Source: Kordiimonas sediminis (GTDB lineage: Bacteria; Pseudomonadota; Alphaproteobacteria; Sphingomonadales; Kordiimonadaceae). Taken from it: a stretch of 64,000 nt of DNA. Within the stretch, counting starts at the first letter, position 1. Each line of letters begins with the position of its first letter. The notes below the pieces were generated by a model. The model had not been told where the DNA came from. It ran no database searches and saw nothing but the letters and a program-made list of their open reading frames with translations. Made by a program: the position numbers and the translations under genes. Positions 57,057-64,000 of this stretch are shown one piece after another. The stretch lies in assembly GCF_014656395.1 (NCBI RefSeq), contig NZ_BNCI01000001.1:372001-436000 (forward strand). Reading direction: 5' to 3'.

Positions 57057-57767
57057 TCAGGCCAGGCTGTCGGCAATTGCGCGGGCAGCGGCCACTGGGT
57101 CAGATGCTTCGGTGATCGGCCTGCCAATTACCAGCACATCGGCCCCGTTAGTAACCGCTTCCTGCGGGGTCATCACCCGTTTCTGGTCCCCTGCTGCACT
57201 ACCGGCTGGGCGTATGCCGGGGACAATCAGCTTAAAGGACGGATTTGTTACAGCACGGGCAAGGCTGATTTCCTTCGGGCTGCACACCATGCCGTCCAAG
57301 CCGCTATGGGCGGCAAGTGACGCCAGACGCGCAACCTGATCGCCAACACTGTCAGACACACCAATGGCCTGCAGGTCAGATTGGTCCAGGCTTGTTAAGA
57401 TGGTCACCCCTACGACCCACGGCGTGGGCACGCCGTTTTTTGCAGCCTCTTCCTTCGCGGTTTCAGCCGCACGGCGCATCATCTCAGGACCACCCTGCGT
57501 ATGAATAGTCAGAATACGCGGCGCAAGCGGTGCAACTGACCGAATGGCGCCAGCAACCGTGTTCGGGATATCGTGAAACTTTAAATCCAGAAAAATCGGC
57601 ATCCCGACCTCGGACACCTTTTTAAAGCCTTCTGCACCGCAAGCACAGTAAAACTCCAGCCCCAGCTTCATACCGCCAACAACCCCCTTTAATTCACGGG
57701 CCAAAGCAACAGCCTGATCGGTGTCAGTGGTATCAAGGGCGCAGAATATTCTATCGGAAGGTTTCAT
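57057..57767 (-). CDS. pyrF: orotidine 5'-phosphate decarboxylase
   Basis: Last step of UMP synthesis. The catalytic Asp-Lys array is in FLDLKFHDIPNTVAGA, and the phosphate-binding IVPGIRP plus VIGRPITEASDPVAAA close the TIM barrel. The length of 236 aa is normal. It follows lapA by 58 bases on the minus strand; pyrF beside lapA-type genes is also seen in enterics. Confidence 0.97.
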   Translation of the reverse strand: MKPSDRIFCALDTTDTDQAVALARELKGVVGGMKLGLEFYCACGAEGFKKVSEVGMPIFLDLKFHDIPNTVAGAIRSVAPLAPRILTIHTQGGPEMMRRAAETAKEEAAKNGVPTPWVVGVTILTSLDQSDLQAIGVSDSVGDQVARLASLAAHSGLDGMVCSPKEISLARAVTNPSFKLIVPGIRPAGSAAGDQKRVMTPQEAVTNGADVLVIGRPITEASDPVAAARAIADSLA

Positions 57768-57825
57768 TGATCAGTTCCTAGCTAGTGCGGGCAGAGGTAG
57801 GGACAGGTTCCCGTCCAGCCTTCTA

Positions 57826-58179
57826 TTAACGCGGTCCGGTTCCGGCTTCCAGCCTTTTATGACCTTCTTCTGCACGTCTGGTATGTGCATCCTCGGACAT
57901 TTCTGTGACCTGTTTCTCCAGTTCCGTGGCCCGGCGCTCTGCTTTCCGGCGCTGAGCAAACCCGCGCAGACGAAAATAACTGCTGACACTCGCGGCCACC
58001 AAAAGTCCGAGAAATATGCCGGCGAAAAGAACCAGATACACAGGCAGAGCTACCAGCGTATCAAAAGGATAAAAACCTATGTCGACAACCGATCGGTTGC
58101 TGACGGAAAATACCACCAGCACTAGCGCGGTCAGCACCCAGAAGCTTCGTTTCAAAATAAGTGACAAAGATTGGAGCAC
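57826..58179 (-). CDS. LapA-domain (DUF1049) inner-membrane protein
   Basis: 117 aa with two hydrophobic helices (SFWVLTALVLVVFSVSNRSVV and LVALPVYLVLFAGIFLGLLVA) and a charged coiled-coil C-terminus rich in Arg/Glu (RGFAQRRKAERRATELEKQV). This is the layout of LapA, which in E. coli works with LapB in lipopolysaccharide assembly control. The segment FYPFDTLVALPVYLVLF is typical. Between ihfB and pyrF; no LapB gene in the window, though the HemY-like protein has a similar zinc ribbon. Confidence 0.85.
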   Translation of the reverse strand: MLQSLSLILKRSFWVLTALVLVVFSVSNRSVVDIGFYPFDTLVALPVYLVLFAGIFLGLLVAASVSSYFRLRGFAQRRKAERRATELEKQVTEMSEDAHTRRAEEGHKRLEAGTGPR

Positions 58180-58217
58180 GGCAAATATCCAAACGGGTTA
58201 TAGATGCCAGAATCATA

Positions 58218-58237
58218 AACGCCCGAAGGCGGGCGTT
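58218..58237 (-). terminator. hairpin between ihfB and lapA
   Basis: AACGCCCG (58218-58225) and CGGGCGTT (58230-58237) form a perfect eight-base stem with a four-base loop. On the minus strand it is followed by TATGATT, a poor T tract, so termination may be partial and lapA may share the ihfB transcript. Confidence 0.6.
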
Positions 58238-58260
58238 CAAGAATTTAGAAGAGAAAGAGT

Positions 58261-58539
58261 TTAGGAGTTTAACCGTTCCCGGAGATCCTTACCGGTTTTA
58301 AAGTAAGGGACACGCTTTTCTTCAACATGAACCTTTTCTCCGGTGCGTGGATTACGGCCTGTGCGTGCAGGGCGTTCCTTGACCGAGAATGCACCAAACC
58401 CACGAAGCTCCACCCGCTCACCCCGGGCAAGCGCCCCGGTAATCTCATCAAAGATAGTGGAAACCAGACGTTCTACGTCACGGTAAAACAAATGTGGATT
58501 AGCTTCTGCTATTAGTGTGATCAGTTCTGACTTGATCAT
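58261..58539 (-). CDS. ihfB: integration host factor beta subunit
   Basis: DNA-bending nucleoid protein that pairs with IhfA. 92 aa from the ATG at 58539, with GGGAGG seven bases upstream; the frame is open 13 codons earlier without a ribosome site. The family signature lies in [16 protein letters not shown] and the beta-arm in [30 protein letters not shown] is the IhfB-type N-terminus. It follows rpsA, as in most Proteobacteria. Its 300-bp upstream gap contains a long-range inverted repeat and a tandem 10-mer. Confidence 0.95.
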   Translation of the reverse strand: MIKSELITLIAEANPHLFYRDVERLVSTIFDEITGALARGERVELRGFGAFSVKERPARTGRNPRTGEKVHVEEKRVPYFKTGKDLRERLNS

Positions 58540-58604
58540 ATGTTTCCTCCCGGGGGTATGGAAATCTACCTTGAGCACTCATTTCCAAATACTCTGTTAA
58601 CGCA

Positions 58605-58712
58605 AAAAGTGCCAGAGCATCGGCAAAGCGTCAAGATAACTAGTTCATTCAACACGGTTTTTCTGCAGATTTATGCATTTCTTGGCACTTTTAGGCCCAA
58701 ATTGGCCCAAAT
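58605..58712. repeat. inverted repeat and tandem 10-mer upstream of ihfB
   Basis: AAAAGTGCCA (58605-58614) and TGGCACTTTT (58683-58692) are perfect 10-base inverted copies 68 bp apart. Adjacent to the second, GGCCCAAAT occurs twice (58694-58702 and 58704-58712) with a 10-bp period, one helical turn. The arrangement suggests paired regulator sites and DNA looping at the ihfB promoter. Confidence 0.5.
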
Positions 58713-58768
58713 ATCACAAAAAATTTAACTCGCAACACCAGAATCACCGCCCTTAAAACGAGAATCAG

Positions 58769-58801
58769 AAAAAGCCGCCCCCACGAAAGGGACGGCTTTT
58801 C
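58769..58801 (-). terminator. rho-independent terminator of rpsA
   Basis: On the minus strand AAAAGCCG (58801-58794) pairs with CGGCTTTT (58778-58771), with further CCC/GGG pairing inside, followed by TTC. About 45 bases after the rpsA stop. Confidence 0.85.
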
Positions 58802-58845
58802 GAAATGTTTCTAACTGATTCTATCAGTTCGCAGACCGTATGGTC

Positions 58846-60543
58846 TTAGTCCTGCTTTGCTTTTTCAAGAGCAGCACCAAGGATATCACCAAGGCTTGCA
58901 CCGCTGTCAGTAGAACCATACTGCTCAACAGCAGCTTTTTCTTCTGCAACTTCCAGCGCCTTGATAGACAGGTTCACACGACGGCTACCTTTATCAACGC
59001 CAGTTACCTGTGCATCAACCTTATCGCCAACAGCAAAACGCTCTGGACGCTGGTCAGCACGGTCACGTGCAAGATCACCACGACGGATGAACGCGCTAAC
59101 GCCGCTGCCTTCTACTTCAACTTCAAGACCATTTTCAGTCACTGCAGTTACAGTACAAGTTACAGTCTCGCCACGCTTCTTGGAAGATACGTTTGCAAAC
59201 GGATCACCACCAAGCTGCTTGATGCCAAGGCTGATACGCTCTTTGTTAACGTCAACATCAAGAACAACTGCTTTAACAGTATCGCCCTTGTTGTAGTCCT
59301 GGATGCTCTCTTCGCCAGACTTTTCCCAGTCCAGATCAGACAGGTGCACCATACCGTCAACATCGCCTTCAAGACCGATGAACAGACCGAATTCAGTGAT
59401 GTTCTTGATCTCGCCTTCGATTTCAGTGCCTTGTGGGTGCTTGGCAGCAAATGCTTCCCAAGGATTGTCCGCACACTGTTTCAGGCCAAGGCTGATACGA
59501 CGCTTGCTCTGGTCCACTTCAAGAACCATTACTTCAACTTCCTGAGAAGTGGAAACGATCTTGCCTGGGTGAACGTTCTTCTTAACCCAGCTCATCTCAC
59601 TTACGTGAACCAGACCTTCAACACCGCTTTCAAGCTCAACAAACGCACCGTAGTCAGTGATGTTTGTAACAGTACCGTTCAACTTCGCACCGATTGGGAA
59701 ACGCTCTTCAATGCCAGACCATGGGTCAGCTTCAAGCTGCTTCATGCCAAGGCTGATGCGCTGTGTCTCAGGGTTGATACGGATAACCTGTACTTTAACA
59801 GTTTCACCAACAGTCAGAACTTCTGATGGCTGGTTAACCCGGCGCCAGGAAATGTCTGTAACGTGGAGAAGACCGTCGATACCACCAAGGTCAACGAAGG
59901 CACCGTAATCAGTGATGTTCTTAACAACACCGTCAACTGCATCGCCTTCTTTCAGCTTGCCCATCAGTTCAGCGCGCTGTTCCGCACGTGACTCTTCAAG
60001 AACAGCACGACGGGAAACAACGATGTTACCACGACGGCGGTCCATTTTCAGGATCTGGAATGGCTGGCTGATGTTCATCAGTGGCGTAACGTCACGGATT
60101 GGACGGATGTCAACCTGGCTGCCCGGCAGGAACGCCACAGCGCCGTTAAGGTCAACAGTAAAGCCACCTTTAACGCGACCAAAGATAACGCCTTCAACGC
60201 GCGCATCGCCTTCAAGAGCTTTTTCAAGCTGCTCCCAGCTTTCTTCGCGGCGTGCTTTATCACGGCTAAGGATTGCTTCGCCCATCGCATTTTCAACGCG
60301 CTCGACGTAAACTTCTACCTCATCACCGGCTTTGATTTCTGCAGGCTTACCTGGTGCACCAAATTCTTTGAGAGGAATGCGACCTTCAGCCTTAAGGCCG
60401 ATGTCAACAATCGCAAAATCACTTTCGATGGATACTACTGTACCCTTAACAACTTGACCTTCAAAGCCACCTTCGGCTGGAAGGGTTTCATTGAGAAGCG
60501 CCTCAAAATCAGAGAGGCTAGGCATATTTGCCGCTTCACTCAT
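58846..60543 (-). CDS. rpsA: 30S ribosomal protein S1
   Basis: RNA-binding protein that brings mRNA to the ribosome. 565 aa with six S1/OB repeats, recognisable by recurrent GxV-x-x-I-x-x-(Y/F)GxF(V/I) strands ([60 protein letters not shown]). I start at the ATG at 60543 ([19 protein letters not shown]) with AAAGGA eight bases upstream; 21 further codons upstream lack family sequence. The leader carries a small GCCGG...CCGGC hairpin (60581-60596). Preceded by cmk, followed by ihfB. Confidence 0.97.
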   Translation of the reverse strand: MSEAANMPSLSDFEALLNETLPAEGGFEGQVVKGTVVSIESDFAIVDIGLKAEGRIPLKEFGAPGKPAEIKAGDEVEVYVERVENAMGEAILSRDKARREESWEQLEKALEGDARVEGVIFGRVKGGFTVDLNGAVAFLPGSQVDIRPIRDVTPLMNISQPFQILKMDRRRGNIVVSRRAVLEESRAEQRAELMGKLKEGDAVDGVVKNITDYGAFVDLGGIDGLLHVTDISWRRVNQPSEVLTVGETVKVQVIRINPETQRISLGMKQLEADPWSGIEERFPIGAKLNGTVTNITDYGAFVELESGVEGLVHVSEMSWVKKNVHPGKIVSTSQEVEVMVLEVDQSKRRISLGLKQCADNPWEAFAAKHPQGTEIEGEIKNITEFGLFIGLEGDVDGMVHLSDLDWEKSGEESIQDYNKGDTVKAVVLDVDVNKERISLGIKQLGGDPFANVSSKKRGETVTCTVTAVTENGLEVEVEGSGVSAFIRRGDLARDRADQRPERFAVGDKVDAQVTGVDKGSRRVNLSIKALEVAEEKAAVEQYGSTDSGASLGDILGAALEKAKQD

Positions 60544-60737
60544 AGGATAGTCCTTTCGACATATATTTGTTTTTCTGCCAGCCGGTTGGCTCCGGCGGTC
60601 TGACATGTGGTGAAATCAGGGTGGGACCATCCCAGCCCTTTCACGTTGACCACAAGCCTCATTCTCCAAGCAAAAAATACCCTTTCCCTTTTCCGCAATG
60701 GAGGAAAGGAGAAAAAGATCACACAAGGATCATCAGG

Positions 60738-61379
60738 TTATTGGGACGCCAGCGCCTTTTGTACCAACGCTTTCGCCCTTAAAAACACTGCGTCTATATC
60801 CAAATTGGTCGTATCAAGCAAGAGGGCATCTTCAGCAGGCTTGAGAGGTGCGTCTTTTCTGCCACTATCGCGGGCATCCCTAGCCTTCACATCTGCGAGT
60901 ATTTCACCGAAATCCACCGCTTGTCCTTTGGCCAAAAGCTCGTCCGTTCTGCGTCTTGCGCGTTCTTCCGGACTTGCTGTTACAAAGAGCTTCACTGGCG
61001 CGTCCGGGCACACAACCGTACCGACATCACGACCGTCCAGGACAGCACCTGCCTTATCATCAGGCGGGTGCTGCGCAAAATTTCTTTGAAATTCCAGCAG
61101 GTTAGATCGAACCATCGGCATAGCCGCCACAACAGAGGCTGCCCCGCCAGTCGCTTCATCACGCAGTGCAGGGTCACTTAACAGGGCCGGTGCCAGATCG
61201 GCCGACGCCGCGACCGCAGCATCCTCATCCGCGGGATCAACCCCTGCCCGCAACAGGCTAAGCCCCACCGCACGGTAGAGCGATCCTGTATCAAGATAGG
61301 CAAAATTAAATTCCCGCGCTAAACGGCGCGCCAACGTACCCTTGCCTGCCGCTGCAGGCCCATCAATCGCAATAATCAC
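60738..61379 (-). CDS. cmk: cytidylate kinase
   Basis: Phosphorylates CMP and dCMP. The P-loop GPAAAGKGTLARRLA opens the protein, then AYLDTGSLYRAVGLSLL, VLDGRDVGTVVCPDA and ASPEERARRRTDELLAKGQ follow. The start is uncertain: I chose GTG at 61379 (VIIAIDGPAAAGKG), with AGGG about eight bases upstream; in-frame starts at 61388 (GTG) and 61427 (ATG) are possible but add non-conserved residues. Length about 213 aa. Between rpsA and a two-gene insertion that separates it from aroA. Confidence 0.94.
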   Translation of the reverse strand: MIIAIDGPAAAGKGTLARRLAREFNFAYLDTGSLYRAVGLSLLRAGVDPADEDAAVAASADLAPALLSDPALRDEATGGAASVVAAMPMVRSNLLEFQRNFAQHPPDDKAGAVLDGRDVGTVVCPDAPVKLFVTASPEERARRRTDELLAKGQAVDFGEILADVKARDARDSGRKDAPLKPAEDALLLDTTNLDIDAVFLRAKALVQKALASQ

Positions 61380-61535
61380 GCGAATCACCCTGTTTAAACA
61401 ATCCTGGCCTTTATACGGGCTAATCATCCCGACCGCCATCACCGTCTATGTGCCACGCCCCTGAAATTTTGACAAGCTTGACACCGGCAGAAAGCTGCGC
61501 AATCATTCGAACAAATCAGGAACAGGAGCCTCGTC

Positions 61536-61955
61536 ATGTCAACCGTCACAACAACCAGTTTACATGTTAATATCCCGGTTGCAGAGATAGAGCCTTCCTT
61601 GCCCTTCTGGGAAGCCGTCGGCTTTACCGTCACTGATAGCGTGCCTGTTGACGGACCGGACGGATCCGGCCCTCTGGGTTTTGCCATAGTATCCAACGGG
61701 TCACATCACTTTATGCTGCAATCTGTCGCCAGCATCGAAGACGATCTGGAAATTTTCGGCGGCAAGGACCTGACAGCGAGCCCCGTTCTTTTGTACCTTA
61801 CCGTTGAAGATATTGATGCAGTTGCCAATGCACTGGCTGACTATCCTGTGGTCTTACCGCGCAGAGACACGTTCTACGGCGCTACTGAAATTGGCTATTT
61901 CGCACCAGACGGCACGCAGGTAACCTTTGCACAGTTCAACACGCAAGATACCTGA
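61536..61955 (+). CDS. VOC (glyoxalase/dioxygenase-fold) family protein
   Basis: 139 aa with one vicinal-oxygen-chelate domain: SLHVNIPVAEIEPSLPFWEAVGF at the N-terminus (first metal-side histidine), HHFMLQSVAS in the middle, and GATEIGYFAPDGTQVTFAQF at the end with the family's acidic ligand position unclear. Function not assignable; members include glyoxalases, dioxygenases and antibiotic-binding proteins. It is on the opposite strand to cmk and aroA and 10 bases before a PhyH-type gene, so these two are likely an operon. Confidence 0.85.
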   Translation: MSTVTTTSLHVNIPVAEIEPSLPFWEAVGFTVTDSVPVDGPDGSGPLGFAIVSNGSHHFMLQSVASIEDDLEIFGGKDLTASPVLLYLTVEDIDAVANALADYPVVLPRRDTFYGATEIGYFAPDGTQVTFAQFNTQDT

Positions 61956-61965
61956 AAGCTCAAGC

Positions 61966-62646
61966 ATGCAGCATTCCCTTACGCAGTTTGCCAAGACTGG
62001 CTTTGAAGTTATCCCTGACTTCCTTTCTAAACAGCAATTGGAGCAGGCTAGAGAAATACTAAAGCCCTTTAGCCTGGACCAAGGCCGAGGGGGCGTACGC
62101 AACATCCACCAGAGCAGTGCAGCAACATTAAACCTAATCAAAAACTTAGGCTTCGAGGCCATAGCACGCAGCTATCTGGGTGATACTCCACACCTTGTCC
62201 GGTCCATATTGTTTGATAAAACAGCCCGGAATAACTGGACCGTTGCGTGGCATCAGGACAGAACAATTGCAGTAAGTGGCATGCAAGAGCTGGAAAACTG
62301 GGGACCATGGACAGTGAAAGCTGGAGTTATTCATGTGGAACCACCGCGTAGCGTCCTCGAGAGCATGATAACATGCCGCTTGCATCTGGATGATACCAAC
62401 ACCGAGAACGGCTGCCTGCGCATGCTCGCTGGCAGCCATAACGAGGGTATTTTAACAACCGAAGACATCAAAGAGCTTCTTAAAAACAATGAGCCTGTTG
62501 AACTTGAGGTTGCTGCAGGTGCCCTTATTGTGATGCGACCTCTCTGTTTACATGCGTCCAGAAAAGCCAGTAACCCATCAAGCAGACGGATTTTGCATCT
62601 TGAATTTTCCAGCGCCGAGTTGCCATCAGGAATATTCTGGAACTAA
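61966..62646 (+). CDS. phytanoyl-CoA dioxygenase (PhyH) family oxygenase
   Basis: Predicted Fe(II)/2-oxoglutarate oxygenase, 226 aa. The iron-binding HxD is in VAWHQDRTIAV, the distal histidine in PLCLHASRKAS, and an arginine for 2-oxoglutarate follows (SSRRILHLEFS). CRLHLDDTNTENGCLRMLAG is the typical core strand before SHNEGIL. I start at the ATG at 61966 (MQHSLTQFAKTGFEVIPDFL), which has a weak GAAAG; a longer frame overlaps the VOC gene. Substrate unknown. It is the second gene of the insertion between cmk and aroA. Confidence 0.88.
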   Translation: MQHSLTQFAKTGFEVIPDFLSKQQLEQAREILKPFSLDQGRGGVRNIHQSSAATLNLIKNLGFEAIARSYLGDTPHLVRSILFDKTARNNWTVAWHQDRTIAVSGMQELENWGPWTVKAGVIHVEPPRSVLESMITCRLHLDDTNTENGCLRMLAGSHNEGILTTEDIKELLKNNEPVELEVAAGALIVMRPLCLHASRKASNPSSRRILHLEFSSAELPSGIFWN

Positions 62647-62740
62647 AACATCAGGCAACAAGACGTGCAAGCTGTCACGAAACCGGTTGAGGCATCAAAA
62701 TACGCCCAAATGCATTCCGGGGCTTTCCTGAAGCCAACAT

Positions 62741-64000
62741 TTACGCCTGCAGGCTAAGCCCTGCACCCAAGTCAGACATAAGGGATACAAATGTCGGAAA
62801 ACTTGTCTGAATTGGCGAGGCATCATCAATGGTAATAGGCTTTACTGCCATTTGTCCAAGCACAGCAAAGCTCATGGCGATACGGTGATCAAGATGGGTT
62901 GCAACCTCTGCCCCGCCCGGCACCTTGCCGCCGCAGCCAGTTACCTTCAGACCATCTTCCAATTCTTCAACCTGCACTCCGTTTGCTGCAAGCCCGGCGG
63001 CCATTACCGCGATACGGTCCGATTCTTTAACCCGCATTTCTTCAAGACCGGTGAAAACACTCTCCCCTTCTGCGACAGCTGCCGCACAAAACAGAACAGG
63101 AAATTCATCAATCATTGTGGACGGATCAACCGGCAGGCTTGAAATACCTTTAAGGGCAGCCCCCCTGACATGCAGATCTGCCACCTCTTCCCCGCCAACG
63201 GTCTTTGCATTCAGAATGTCGATATCAGCGCCCATTGCCTGGAGTGCAGCAATGATCCCTGTACGCAAAGGATTCATTCCAACATGCGATATCATCACGT
63301 CTGCACCGGGGATGATGCTGGCTGCAACCAGAATGAAAGCCGCGCTGGAGATGTCTCCCGGTACGATAATCGAGATAGGCTGCAACTCTGGCTGGCCCAC
63401 CAGTGTAATGGTGCGCCCTTGCCCGTTTTCCTCCACAGTAATGTCCGCCCCCATCGCTTTCAGCATCCGTTCGGTATGATCGCGAGTCGATACTGCCTCG
63501 CGCACTATGGTGGTGCCCGGCGTGTTCAACCCTGCCAAAAGTACGGCACTTTTCACCTGCGCGCTGGCCATCGGTGTTGTGTAATCAAGCGGCAGCGGCA
63601 TTTTCGCCCCTATCTCCGTTACAGGCAACCTGCCCCCCTCTGACGCCACAAACTGCGCCCCGACAGACATAAGCGGGTTCATTACCCGGCTCATCGGACG
63701 GGACCGCAGTGATGCATCGCCCGTCATCATCACTGTAATATCATGGCTGGCGATAAGCCCCATCAAAAGACGGGTCGACGTCCCGGAGTTGCCAAAATCC
63801 AGAACTTTGTCGGGAGACGTCAGGCCGCCAACGCCAACACCCCACACAGACCAAGACCCATCTGCCTGTTTTTCCACCCGCGCCCCCATCGCCCGCATGG
63901 CATCTGCGGTGGCAAGAACATCTTCGCCTTCGAGAAGGCCCACGATCCGGCTTTCACCAACCGCAAGGGCCGGAAGCATGATAGAACGGTGAGAAATAGA
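62741..64000 (-). CDS. aroA: 3-phosphoshikimate 1-carboxyvinyltransferase (EPSP synthase; 5' end cut)
   Basis: Adds the enolpyruvyl group to shikimate-3-phosphate in aromatic amino-acid synthesis. I extend it to the window edge because codons upstream of the in-frame ATG at 63979 read SISHRSI, part of the conserved substrate-binding segment. The visible part shows LDFGNSGTSTRLLMGL, the SLRSRPMSRVMNPL motif, and DEFPVLFCAAA with the catalytic acid, ending MRVKESDRIAVM and HLDHRIAMSFAVLG. 419 residues visible; about 20-30 are missing. Convergent with the PhyH gene. Confidence 0.96.
   Translation of the reverse strand, partial: SISHRSIMLPALAVGESRIVGLLEGEDVLATADAMRAMGARVEKQADGSWSVWGVGVGGLTSPDKVLDFGNSGTSTRLLMGLIASHDITVMMTGDASLRSRPMSRVMNPLMSVGAQFVASEGGRLPVTEIGAKMPLPLDYTTPMASAQVKSAVLLAGLNTPGTTIVREAVSTRDHTERMLKAMGADITVEENGQGRTITLVGQPELQPISIIVPGDISSAAFILVAASIIPGADVMISHVGMNPLRTGIIAALQAMGADIDILNAKTVGGEEVADLHVRGAALKGISSLPVDPSTMIDEFPVLFCAAAVAEGESVFTGLEEMRVKESDRIAVMAAGLAANGVQVEELEDGLKVTGCGGKVPGGAEVATHLDHRIAMSFAVLGQMAVKPITIDDASPIQTSFPTFVSLMSDLGAGLSLQA

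Noticed and set aside
58840-59826. 328-codon open frame antisense to rpsA
   Set aside because: The rpsA repeats are unmistakable, and the antisense product is low-complexity and repetitive because S1 repeats are.

Overview
The window is core chromosome of an alphaproteobacterium. The evidence is a GcrA cell-cycle regulator, a Mic60/mitofilin gene inside a hemC-hemD-hemY cluster, an argD-argF-hslO string, and the rpsT-dnaA-dnaN-recF-gyrB order. A marine Kordiimonas- or Sneathiella-like lineage would fit, but that is a guess from gene order. Genes are dense on both strands. I see no rRNA or tRNA gene, insertion sequence, prophage, plasmid marker or CRISPR array. About 62 protein genes are supported. 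The moeB-like gene at the left edge and aroA at the right edge are cut by the window.

Layout. 1-4746 (minus): moeB-like, dut, coaBC, ubiB, ubiE, divergent from mutM. 5742-14650 (plus): a small exported protein, an enoyl-CoA hydratase, rpsT, then dnaA, dnaN, recF and gyrB. 14666-19926 (minus): a methyltransferase, hslO, argF, argD and an ABC-2 permease, facing gcrA. 20631-23843: cytochrome c' and cytochrome b561 converge on a bidirectional terminator, followed by a two-subunit E1 2-oxoacid dehydrogenase. 24135-30309 (plus): a SUF operon (Rrf2 regulator, sufB, C, D, S, T, A). 30522-36114 (plus): a GGDEF-EAL protein, then a transporter / GntR / proline-racemase-like cassette. 36145-40433 (minus): hemC-hemD-mic60-hemY, divergent from tsaD-gpsA-YciI-EVE-Rieske (40524-43847). 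43919-48552: a lipoprotein, a small TPR protein, sixA and a hybrid histidine kinase. 48584-55957 (minus): acs, a methyltransferase, pheT, pheS, rplT, rpmI. 56158-64000: a TraB/GumN protein, then pyrF, lapA, ihfB, rpsA, cmk and aroA, with a VOC gene and a PhyH-type oxygenase gene lying on the opposite strand between cmk and aroA.

Most genes serve replication, cofactor synthesis (haem, quinone, CoA, Fe-S), translation and amino-acid synthesis. No clearly new multi-gene system is visible. The least ordinary signals are regulatory or small in scale: four GANTC sites in 48 bp just after gcrA, dyads with a shared half-site over the candidate dnaA and dnaN promoters, a perfect 23-bp dyad upstream of the TPR gene, a proline-racemase homologue lacking both catalytic cysteines, and the two-gene insertion between aroA and cmk. 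Promoter and operator calls were made by eye and are tentative.
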